A stretch of DNA of 6,534 bases, taken from NCBI GenBank assembly GCA_004299545.1, contig SCRB01000106.1:1-6534 (forward strand). Reading direction: 5' to 3'. Positions within the stretch are counted from its first letter, which is position 1. Each line of letters begins with the position of its first letter. This stretch comes from Rhizobiaceae bacterium. Lineage in GTDB: Bacteria; Pseudomonadota; Alphaproteobacteria; Rhizobiales; Rhizobiaceae. The translations under genes were made by a program, and so were the position numbers. The notes beneath the pieces were generated by a model, which saw only the letters and a list, made by a program, of their open reading frames with translations, was not told where the DNA came from and searched no databases. Positions 1 to 5,309 of this stretch are shown here, in pieces.

Positions 1-1
1 C

Positions 2-30
2 TTAAACCAGTTTGTTTCGGCTGCTATACC
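2..30 (+). promoter_or_regulatory. Possible promoter of the methyltransferase gene
   Basis: A TATACC hexamer at 25-30 lies 17 bases after TTAAAC at 2-7. Matches to the sigma70 consensus are partial (4 of 6 and 3 of 6). A start near 37 would leave a short untranslated leader before the ATG at 67. This is inference from spacing and base composition only, and the real promoter could lie before the window. Confidence 0.25.
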
Positions 31-66
31 GCTTTGCAATGATTTCCGAAATCGAGGGAAGACGAA

Positions 67-843
67 ATGGTTGCTGGAAAAAGCCATGAGGCGCTGGTGG
101 GTGGCCAGTTCGGGTCGAGCGCCGAGGCGTATCTGACGAGTGCGGTCCACGCACGAGGAGCGGATCTCGAAGCTATCGCCGGTCTCGCCATCGGCAGGCC
201 CGATGCGCGCGTCCTCGACCTCGGCTGCGGCGGCGGCCATGTCACCTTCAATGTCGCGCCGCATGTCAGGGAAGTGGTCGCCTATGACCTCTCCAGGGAG
301 ATGCTGGAGGTCGTCGCCCGCACGGCAGCCGAAAGAGGGCTCTCCAACGTCACCACAAGGGAAGGTCTGGTGGAGAAGGTGCCGTTCGAAGCGGAAAGCT
401 TCGATATGGTGCTGAGCCGCTTCAGCGCCCATCACTGGCGCGACTTCGACGCCGGTTTGCGCGAGGCGGCGCGGGTCCTGAAGCCCGGCGGCGTGGCGGG
501 ATTCGTCGATACGGTCGCGCCGCCGTCTCCTTTGCTCGACACCTATTTCCAGACATTGGAAATGCTGCGCGACCATTCGCATGTGCGGGATTACTCCCGC
601 GCCGAATGGGAAGCGGCGCTGGCGCGCGCCGGTTTCCTGCCGGTTTCCGCCACCTGGTTCCGCATCCGCCTCGATTTCGCGTCGTGGGTCGGGCGGATGA
701 AGACGCCGAAAGCGTTCGTCGATGCGATCCGGGCGTTGCAGGCGAGCGTTTCGGAAAGCGTCACCCGCTATTTCGAGACGGAGGCCGACGGCAGCTTCTC
801 GATCGATGTCTGCTTCTTCAAGGCGACGAAGGCCCGCAGCTGA
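67..843 (+). CDS. Class I SAM-dependent methyltransferase (YafE-like)
   Basis: A 258-residue soluble protein with the Rossmann-type methyltransferase fold. Motif I, VLDLGCGGGH, is at residues 49-58 and binds S-adenosylmethionine. The acidic residue after strand 2 is D74 in AYDLS. The motif IV region SFDMVLSRFSAHHW spans about 111-124, and RVLKPGG at 136-142 is the typical post-motif segment of UbiE/Methyltransf_11 proteins. The N-terminal QFGSSAEAYLTSAVH and the SAHHW and SHVRDY segments recall E. coli YafE, a methyltransferase of unsettled substrate, so none is claimed here. There is no signal peptide or membrane segment, so it should be cytoplasmic. The ATG at 67 is preceded by the purine-rich GAGGGAAGA at 54-62. 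It stands alone: a tRNA gene follows 78 bases downstream. The family is secure; the substrate could be a quinone, lipid or small metabolite. Confidence 0.93.
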   Translation: MVAGKSHEALVGGQFGSSAEAYLTSAVHARGADLEAIAGLAIGRPDARVLDLGCGGGHVTFNVAPHVREVVAYDLSREMLEVVARTAAERGLSNVTTREGLVEKVPFEAESFDMVLSRFSAHHWRDFDAGLREAARVLKPGGVAGFVDTVAPPSPLLDTYFQTLEMLRDHSHVRDYSRAEWEAALARAGFLPVSATWFRIRLDFASWVGRMKTPKAFVDAIRALQASVSESVTRYFETEADGSFSIDVCFFKATKARS

Positions 844-897
844 CGCATCTTCGCCCTTTACTGGCACGGCGATTATGCTAGGTCGTGATCTGGATAA

Positions 898-914
898 GCG
901 CCGGATCACGGCGC
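898..914 (+). other. Perfect hairpin just upstream of the tRNA gene
   Basis: GCGCCG at 898-903 pairs with CGGCGC at 909-914 around a GATCA loop. It ends seven bases before the first base of the mature tRNA. No T-run follows, so it does not look like a terminator for the methyltransferase gene. It could sit in the 5' leader of the tRNA precursor, which RNase P removes, or it could be chance in GC-rich DNA. A TATGCT hexamer at 874-879 might be the tRNA promoter -10, but no good -35 accompanies it. Confidence 0.3.
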
Positions 915-921
915 CTGATGG

Positions 922-996
922 GCCGGCGTAGCACAGCGGTAGTGCAGCGGTTTTGTAAACCGAAGGTCGGGAGTTCGATCCTCTCCGCCGGCACCA
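922..996 (+). tRNA. tRNA-Thr (anticodon UGU)
   Basis: A complete cloverleaf of 75 bases including the encoded CCA. The acceptor stem is GCCGGCG (922-928) with CGCCGGC (986-992), followed by discriminator A993 and CCA 994-996. U8 and A9 follow at 929-930. The D stem is GCAC (931-934) with GTGC (942-945), around AGCGGTA. The anticodon stem GCGGT (947-951) faces ACCGA (959-963) around loop TTTGTAA, so the anticodon at 954-956 is TGT, reading ACA and other Thr codons. The T stem GGGAG (969-973) pairs with CTCTC (981-985), with one G-T pair, around TTCGATC. The outermost anticodon-stem pair is a G-A mismatch (947/963). No U-run terminator follows. Confidence 0.96.
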
Positions 997-1033
997 GTAA
1001 AATCGGCTCTCGGAATTCGCGCGTGAAAAGCCG

Positions 1034-1062
1034 TTGACAGGACCGCCGGCGCGCTCTTATTG
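1034..1062 (+). promoter_or_regulatory. Promoter of the ilv leader and operon
   Basis: TTGACA at 1034-1039 matches the sigma70 -35 consensus exactly. An AT-rich segment, CTTATTGT, lies 16-18 bases downstream (about 1056-1063) and supplies a weaker -10 such as TTATTG at 1057-1062. The predicted start of transcription falls at about 1068-1072, directly at or a few bases before the leader-peptide ATG at 1072. The -35 is convincing; the exact -10 and start site are inferred. Confidence 0.65.
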
Positions 1063-1071
1063 TCCCCGGCC

Positions 1072-1122
1072 ATGACGACGGCACTCATTCTCGTAGGAAG
1101 GCGCGTGGGCAAGGCGGTGTAA
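1072..1122 (+). CDS. ilv operon leader peptide (attenuator peptide)
   Basis: A 16-codon open frame reading MTTALILVGRRVGKAV and ending in TAA at 1120-1122. Branched-chain residues make up 6 of 16 (L5, I6, L7, V8, V12, V16), with a block Leu-Ile-Leu-Val at codons 5-8 and two Thr codons before it. This is the composition expected of a peptide that senses charged tRNA for the end products of the ilvIH pathway. It lies between a promoter and an intrinsic terminator, upstream of the large subunit of acetolactate synthase. Such leaders are known for branched-chain operons in proteobacteria. No Shine-Dalgarno site is visible before the ATG and the predicted transcription start is adjacent, so translation may be leaderless. 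The peptide itself is probably only a by-product of the sensing event. Confidence 0.82.
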   Translation: MTTALILVGRRVGKAV

Positions 1123-1150
1123 CCGCCGGGCGTCAGCCACTCATGCGCTT
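1099..1150 (+). promoter_or_regulatory. Attenuator pause stem and candidate antiterminator
   Basis: Bases 1099-1109 can pair with 1140-1150 over 11 contiguous pairs, three of them G-U (1100/1149, 1105/1144, 1108/1141). Inside lies a second stem, GGCGGT 1113-1118 with ACCGCC 1122-1127, spanning the leader stop codon. A competing antiterminator is possible: GGG 1128-1130 with CCC 1161-1163 and AGCC 1135-1138 with GGCT 1157-1160, with a CGTC bulge. It would consume the 5' arm of the terminator. A ribosome stalled on Leu-Ile-Leu-Val (1084-1095) would cover 1099-1109 and free the antiterminator. One reaching the stop codon would mask 1128-1135 and allow termination. The pairings are visible; the switching model is inferred from known attenuators. 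Confidence 0.65.
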
Positions 1151-1155
1151 CGATC

Positions 1156-1182
1156 AGGCTCCCTCGGGGGCCTTTTTTATTT
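1156..1182 (+). terminator. Rho-independent attenuator terminator before ilvI
   Basis: AGGCTCC (1156-1162) pairs with GGGGCCT (1167-1173), including one T-G pair, around a CTCG loop. Six T residues follow at 1173-1178, then ATTT. It lies 54 bases before the ilvI start codon and after the leader peptide, so it would end transcription before the structural genes. This is the regulated terminator of the attenuator rather than the end of a gene. Confidence 0.85.
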
Positions 1183-1235
1183 CCGCGATTTCAACTTTTC
1201 TGCTGCGATAGACCAAGACGAACAGGACCGGAACG

Positions 1236-3023
1236 ATGGGCAAAGAGCATAGCGAAACGGGACGCCGCGAGATGACGGGCGCCGAAATGGTGGTCCAGGC
1301 GCTGAAGGACAATGGCGTCAAGCACGTCTTCGGCTACCCGGGCGGCGCTGTTCTTCCGATCTATGACGAGATCTTCCAGCAGGACGCGGTCAAGCATATC
1401 CTCGTGCGGCATGAACAGGGCGCGGGCCATGCTGCCGAAGGTTACGCGCGCTCGACTGGGAAATGCGGCGTCATGCTCGTCACCTCCGGCCCCGGAGCGA
1501 CCAACGCGGTGACGGCCTTGCAGGACGCGCTGATGGATTCCATCCCGCTTGTGTGCATTTCCGGACAGGTGCCGACGACGCTCATCGGCTCGGACGCCTT
1601 CCAGGAATGCGATACGGTCGGCATCACGCGGCCCTGCACCAAGCACAACTGGCTCGTGAAGGATGTCAACCAGCTTGCTTCCGTGCTGCACGAGGCCTTT
1701 ATCGTCGCCACCACGGGCCGGCCGGGTCCGGTGGTGGTCGATGTTCCGAAGGACGTCCAGTTCGCGAAAGGCCTCTACACGCCGCCGCAGACGGCGCCGC
1801 GCATTTCCTATCACCCCAGGATAGAGGGCGATGCCGACGCTATCCGCCACGCCGTCGAACTGATGGCCAGCGCCAGGAAGCCTGTGATCTATTCAGGCGG
1901 CGGCGTCGTCAATTCGGGACCGGAGGCGAGCCATCTGCTGCGGGAACTGGTCGAACTGACGGGCTTTCCCATCACGTCCACGCTGATGGGACTTGGCGCC
2001 TATCCGGCGTCGGGGAAGGCTTGGCTCGGCATGCTTGGCATGCACGGCTCCTACGAAGCCAATATGGCCATGCACGATTGCGATGTGATGCTGTGCATCG
2101 GCGCCCGATTCGACGATCGCATCACCGGCAGGCTCGATGCGTTTGCACCCTATTCCCACAAGATCCATATCGACATCGATCCGTCCTCGATCAACAAGAA
2201 CGTCGCGGTGGACGTGCCTATCATCGGCGATGTCGGCCATGTGCTGGAGGATATGGTGCGGCTGTGGCGGGCGACCGCAAAGGCGGACAAAAAGGGCCTG
2301 CATCCGTGGTGGGAACAGATCGCGCGCTGGCGCGCGCGCGACAGCTTCGCCTACAAGAAGAACAGGGACGTCATCATGCCGCAATATGCCATCCAGCGGC
2401 TCTATGAGGCGACGAAGGGCAGGGACGTCTACATCACCACCGAAGTCGGCCAGCACCAGATGTGGGCCGCGCAGCATTTCGGCTTCGAGCAGCCGAACCG
2501 CTGGATGACCTCGGGCGGCCTCGGCACGATGGGCTACGGCCTGCCGGCGGCGCTCGGCGTGCAAGTCGCGCATCCGGACGCGCTGGTCATCGACATCGCC
2601 GGCGACGCCTCGGTGCAGATGACGATGCAGGAGATGTCGAGCGCCGTCCAGCACGAGGCGCCGATCAAGATCTTCATCCTCAACAACCAGTATATGGGCA
2701 TGGTGCGGCAATGGCAGCAATTACTGCACGGCAACCGGCTGTCGCACTCCTATACCGAGGCGATGCCGGATTTCGTCAAGCTCGCGGAAGCCTATGGCGG
2801 CCACGGCATACGCTGTGACAAGCCGGGTGAACTGGATGACGCGATCGCGGAGATGATCTCCGTGAAGAAGCCTGTCCTGTTCGACTGCCGCGTGGCTGCG
2901 CTCGCCAACTGCTTCCCGATGATCCCGTCGGGCAAGGCGCATAATGAGATGCTTTTGCCCGACGAGGCGACGGACGAGACGATCGCCAACGCCATCGACG
3001 CCAAGGGCAGGGAACTGGTGTGA
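1236..3023 (+). CDS. ilvI: Acetolactate synthase (acetohydroxyacid synthase) large, catalytic subunit
   Basis: A 595-residue TPP-dependent enzyme (ilvI or ilvB type). It joins two pyruvates to 2-acetolactate, or pyruvate and 2-oxobutyrate to 2-aceto-2-hydroxybutyrate, the first common step of valine/leucine and isoleucine synthesis in the cytoplasm. The domain order is complete: TPP-binding N domain (about 13-180) with catalytic E60 in RHEQG, central FAD-binding domain (about 205-345), and C-terminal TPP domain (about 400-550). The metal/TPP motif begins GDA at 456-458 and ends NN at 483-484. GDA replaces the common GDG, which I recall as usual in rhizobial enzymes. P113 in GQVP and W493 in VRQW match classic inhibitor-contact sites. 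The ATG at 1236 has AGGA at 1224-1227 upstream; the ATG at 1272 (MTGAEMVV) is an alternative. It follows the attenuator and is co-directional with the small subunit. Confidence 0.97.
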   Translation: MGKEHSETGRREMTGAEMVVQALKDNGVKHVFGYPGGAVLPIYDEIFQQDAVKHILVRHEQGAGHAAEGYARSTGKCGVMLVTSGPGATNAVTALQDALMDSIPLVCISGQVPTTLIGSDAFQECDTVGITRPCTKHNWLVKDVNQLASVLHEAFIVATTGRPGPVVVDVPKDVQFAKGLYTPPQTAPRISYHPRIEGDADAIRHAVELMASARKPVIYSGGGVVNSGPEASHLLRELVELTGFPITSTLMGLGAYPASGKAWLGMLGMHGSYEANMAMHDCDVMLCIGARFDDRITGRLDAFAPYSHKIHIDIDPSSINKNVAVDVPIIGDVGHVLEDMVRLWRATAKADKKGLHPWWEQIARWRARDSFAYKKNRDVIMPQYAIQRLYEATKGRDVYITTEVGQHQMWAAQHFGFEQPNRWMTSGGLGTMGYGLPAALGVQVAHPDALVIDIAGDASVQMTMQEMSSAVQHEAPIKIFILNNQYMGMVRQWQQLLHGNRLSHSYTEAMPDFVKLAEAYGGHGIRCDKPGELDDAIAEMISVKKPVLFDCRVAALANCFPMIPSGKAHNEMLLPDEATDETIANAIDAKGRELV

Positions 3024-3070
3024 GATTGGCTTTCAGCCTCGGTGATTTTTAGGAAGTGACGGTAAAATCC

Positions 3071-3643
3071 ATGAACGCCCATCTGCAAGCCACAGGCTCC
3101 GCCTATTTCATCTCCCGCGAGACGGCCAAGCCGGAAACCCACACCTTGTCCGTCCTCGTGGACAACGAGCCGGGCGTGCTGGCACGCGTCATCGGGCTCT
3201 TTTCAGGCCGTGGCTACAATATCGACAGCCTCACCGTGTCCGAGACGGAACACGAAAAGCATCATTCCCGCATCACCATCAAGACGCGCGGCACGCCGCA
3301 TGTGCTGGAGCAGATCAAGAACCAGCTCGAGCGCATCGTGCCCGTGCATCACGTCATTGACCTGACGGTGGTTGCCGGTGAGCTCGGGCATGACAGGCCG
3401 CTCGAGCGCGAGCTTGCCATGGTGAAGGTCGCGGGAATCGGCGATAACCGCGTCGAGGCGCTGCGGCTCGCAAATGCCTTCCGCGCCCAGGTGATCGATG
3501 CCAATACGGAGCATTTCATCTTCGAGATCACCGGCCGGGTCTCCAAGATCGAGCAGTTCATCGCCATCATGAAGCCGCTAGGCCTGGTCGAGGTCTGCCG
3601 GACCGGCGTGGCGGCAATGAACCGCGGCCCGGCGGGGATGTGA
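3071..3643 (+). CDS. ilvH: Acetolactate synthase small, regulatory subunit
   Basis: A 190-residue regulatory partner (ilvH/ilvN) that activates the large subunit and confers feedback inhibition by valine. The N-terminal ACT domain spans about 24-98 and the C-terminal small-subunit domain about 115-188. Residues matching E. coli IlvH N11, G14 and N29, where changes give valine resistance, are kept as N32, G35 and N50 in DNEPG and GRGYN. This suggests normal valine sensitivity. The N-terminal extension of about 22 residues over the E. coli protein is usual for alphaproteobacteria as far as I recall. The ATG at 3071 was chosen because MNAHLQ is the remembered family start. AGGAAG at 3051-3056 is the only ribosome site and sits rather far upstream (14 bases). 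A GTG at 3056 would add five residues but overlaps that site. It begins 47 bases after ilvI and is surely co-transcribed with it. Confidence 0.96.
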   Translation: MNAHLQATGSAYFISRETAKPETHTLSVLVDNEPGVLARVIGLFSGRGYNIDSLTVSETEHEKHHSRITIKTRGTPHVLEQIKNQLERIVPVHHVIDLTVVAGELGHDRPLERELAMVKVAGIGDNRVEALRLANAFRAQVIDANTEHFIFEITGRVSKIEQFIAIMKPLGLVEVCRTGVAAMNRGPAGM

Positions 3644-3742
3644 GGCCATCAGCGCTTTCCGCCGTTCCGCGGTGCTGGCGGTCGATCTCCGAAAAAGCTA
3701 TTTTACTCCCGTGAACTGCCGATGATGGTGGCATCGAGACGA

Positions 3743-3757
3743 CGCGGCATCGCCGCG
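3743..3757 (+). other. Inverted repeat in the ilvH to serine hydrolase gap
   Basis: CGCGGC (3743-3748) and GCCGCG (3752-3757) form a perfect 6-base inverted repeat around ATC. It lies 83 bases before the serine hydrolase ATG, in a 197-base gap with no convincing promoter or terminator. No T-run follows, so it is not an obvious terminator for the ilv operon. It may be a protein-binding site, an mRNA hairpin or chance in GC-rich sequence. Confidence 0.25.
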
Positions 3758-3840
3758 GTCGGGCGGTGAAAGGAGCGGAGGATCCTGCAGCGCCCGGCAG
3801 GGACGGCTTCAACGCCCGCCCCAGCACCGGGAGGAATGGC

Positions 3841-5037
3841 ATGAGCGATTTCAAACGAGATGCCGATGCGCTGTTGCAGGGCGTCGTCGAGGGCAGCCCG
3901 CAGGTGCCCGGTGTCGTCGCGATGGTCACAGGGAAGAAGGCCAACACCTATGAAGGCGCCGCCGGCGAAAGGGTGATTGGTGCCGGTGAGCCGATGACGA
4001 CGGATACGGTCTTCGCCATCTATTCGGCGACCAAGGCGATTACGGGAACGGCCGTATTGCAATGCGTGGAAGAGGGGCTGATTGATCTCGACCTGCCCGC
4101 CAAGGCCTACCAGCCGGCGCTCGGCAGGCTTCAGGTCATCACCGGCTTCGATGAGAAAGGCAATCCGAAGCTGCGGCCGCCGAAACGCGATATCACGACC
4201 CGCATGCTGATGCTGCATACGGCCGGCTTCGGCTATGATTTCTTCAATCCCGTCTACAGCCGCCTGGCACGGGAAAAAGGACAGCCGAGCACCGTCACCG
4301 CAACCCAGGCCGCGCTGACGACGCCGCTTCTGTTCGATCCCGGCGAGAGATGGGAGTATGGCAGCGGCGTCGATTGGTGCGGCCTCATCGTCGAAAGGGT
4401 TCGAGACCAACGCCTTGGCGCGGTCATGAAGGAGCGGATCTTCCGGCCCCTCGGCATGGAGGATACGGCATTCAGGCTCACGCCCGCGATGCGGTGTCGC
4501 CTTGCCCGCGTCCACAAGCGCCGGCCTGACGGCAGCCTCAACCCGTTGCGGGATTACGAACTCAAGCAGGACGCCGAGATCGACATGGGCGGCCACGGTC
4601 TTTACGCGTCCATCGGCGACTACATGAAATTCATTCGCATGTGGCTGAACGACGGTGCGGGTCCGAACGGGTCCGTTCTCAAGGCCGAGACCGTTGGATG
4701 GGCGGTAAGGAGCGGGCTTGAGCGAGGGCAGAAAGTGACGGCGCTGCCGGGTGTCATTCCTTCGCTTTCGAACGACGTCGAGTTTTTCCCTGGAGTGAAA
4801 AAATCCTGGTCATACACCTTCATGGTCAATGACGAGGATGCGCCGACCGGCCGGCCCGCCGGTTCGCTCGGTTGGGCGGGACTGGCGAATCTCTATTACT
4901 GGATCGACCGCGTGAACGGCATTGGCGGTTTCTGGGCGTCCCAGATTCTTCCTTTCGCCGACAAGGCAGCCCTTCGGAATTTCACCGATTTCGAGTCGGC
5001 GGTTTATCGTCATGCGATTGCGCGCGATGCGGCATAA
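3841..5037 (+). CDS. Serine hydrolase, class C beta-lactamase/esterase superfamily
   Basis: A 398-residue protein of the COG1680 group (penicillin-binding, AmpC-like fold), which includes esterases, peptidases and acyltransferases. The SxxK nucleophile motif is SATK at 62-65, so S62 is the predicted nucleophile and K65 the base helper. The second motif is degenerate: WEYGSGVDW at 171-179 supplies Y173 where a YxN or YxS motif is expected. The third motif region is GWAG at 344-347, in place of [13 protein letters not shown] at 126-135 is typical of the esterase-like branch. There is no signal peptide or membrane segment, so it is probably cytoplasmic, which argues against a periplasmic beta-lactamase. 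The ATG at 3841 has GGGAGGA at 3829-3835. A GTG at 3766 in the same frame would add 25 unlike residues and has a poorer context. The substrate is unknown. Confidence 0.93.
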   Translation: MSDFKRDADALLQGVVEGSPQVPGVVAMVTGKKANTYEGAAGERVIGAGEPMTTDTVFAIYSATKAITGTAVLQCVEEGLIDLDLPAKAYQPALGRLQVITGFDEKGNPKLRPPKRDITTRMLMLHTAGFGYDFFNPVYSRLAREKGQPSTVTATQAALTTPLLFDPGERWEYGSGVDWCGLIVERVRDQRLGAVMKERIFRPLGMEDTAFRLTPAMRCRLARVHKRRPDGSLNPLRDYELKQDAEIDMGGHGLYASIGDYMKFIRMWLNDGAGPNGSVLKAETVGWAVRSGLERGQKVTALPGVIPSLSNDVEFFPGVKKSWSYTFMVNDEDAPTGRPAGSLGWAGLANLYYWIDRVNGIGGFWASQILPFADKAALRNFTDFESAVYRHAIARDAA

Positions 5038-5164
5038 TCAGTGGATCTTGCGGGAACCGCATCTCCGGGAAGGGGTCATCGTTTTCAAGCAGCGGGTGGA
5101 GGAACCTTGGATTAAATCTTTGTAATGTCAGTATTCTTCATTTTTTTGCCTACGATTTGGCGTA

Positions 5165-5177
5165 TTTTACGGTAAAA
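5165..5177 (+). promoter_or_regulatory. Perfect inverted repeat upstream of the efflux adaptor (candidate operator)
   Basis: TTTTAC and GTAAAA are exact reverse complements around a single G. The site lies in an AT-richer stretch (about 5110-5177) of the 272-base gap before the efflux adaptor gene. Many RND pump operons are controlled by a TetR- or MarR-type repressor that binds such palindromes, but no regulator gene is present in the window. The symmetry is seen; the operator role is conjecture. Confidence 0.3.
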
Positions 5178-5266
5178 GCCGGCGCTATACGGTGGTCGTT
5201 GGGACGGATGCCAGGGGCGACACGAAGCGGCAGACCAATCCGAAAGGCCCGCCCGGCGCCCCGCAT

Positions 5267-5284
5267 CTTATATGGGTTGAACCC
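5267..5284 (+). promoter_or_regulatory. Possible -10 element and abutting inverted repeat before the efflux adaptor
   Basis: CTTATAT at 5267-5273 resembles a sigma70 -10 and is followed at once by GGGTT-G-AACCC (5274-5284), a perfect 5-base inverted repeat. A repressor bound there would overlap the transcription start. No good -35 lies at the right spacing, and a repeat this short occurs by chance fairly often. The stretch ends 25 bases before the start codon. Confidence 0.25.
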
Positions 5285-5309
5285 CCGGCACTTTCAGGAC
5301 GAGGTGGCA

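Noticed and set aside
922..996. The tRNA 3' end as an integration (att) site
   Set aside because: I saw no second copy of the tRNA 3' end and no integrase in the window. The flanking genes look like ordinary chromosome.
878..1112. Two 68-residue minus-strand frames across the tRNA gene, one containing GGEDRTPDLRFTKPLHYRC
   Set aside because: This peptide is the antisense translation of tRNA-Thr, a string often mis-annotated as a hypothetical protein. It is explained by the tRNA and has no ribosome site.
1191..1850. 219-residue minus-strand frame
   Set aside because: It lies opposite ilvI, has low-complexity Arg/Asp/His-rich content and no recognisable motif. It is a mirror of GC-rich codon bias.
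1463..2407. 314-residue plus-strand frame inside ilvI
   Set aside because: A frame-shifted reading of ilvI that is rich in Arg, His and Gly. The ilvI frame carries all the catalytic motifs.
1893..2720. 275-residue minus-strand frame opposite ilvI
   Set aside because: Composition is typical of an antisense shadow. Its VVEDED-like string is the complement of the conserved ILNN region, not a response regulator.
3056..3070. GTG at 3056 as the ilvH start
   Set aside because: It overlaps the only plausible ribosome site (AGGAAG 3051-3056). The ATG at 3071 gives the expected MNAHLQ N-terminus.
3650..3682. Stem CAGCGC/GTGCTG after ilvH as an operon terminator
   Set aside because: The stem is short with a wobble pair and a long loop, and no T-run follows, so Rho-independent termination is not supported.
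3766..3840. GTG at 3766 as the serine hydrolase start
   Set aside because: The extra 25 residues look like untranslated leader. The ATG at 3841 has a strong GGGAGGA site at good spacing.
3703..4596. 297-residue minus-strand frame opposite the serine hydrolase
   Set aside because: The plus strand encodes a full-length family member with a good ribosome site. The antisense frame has no family features.
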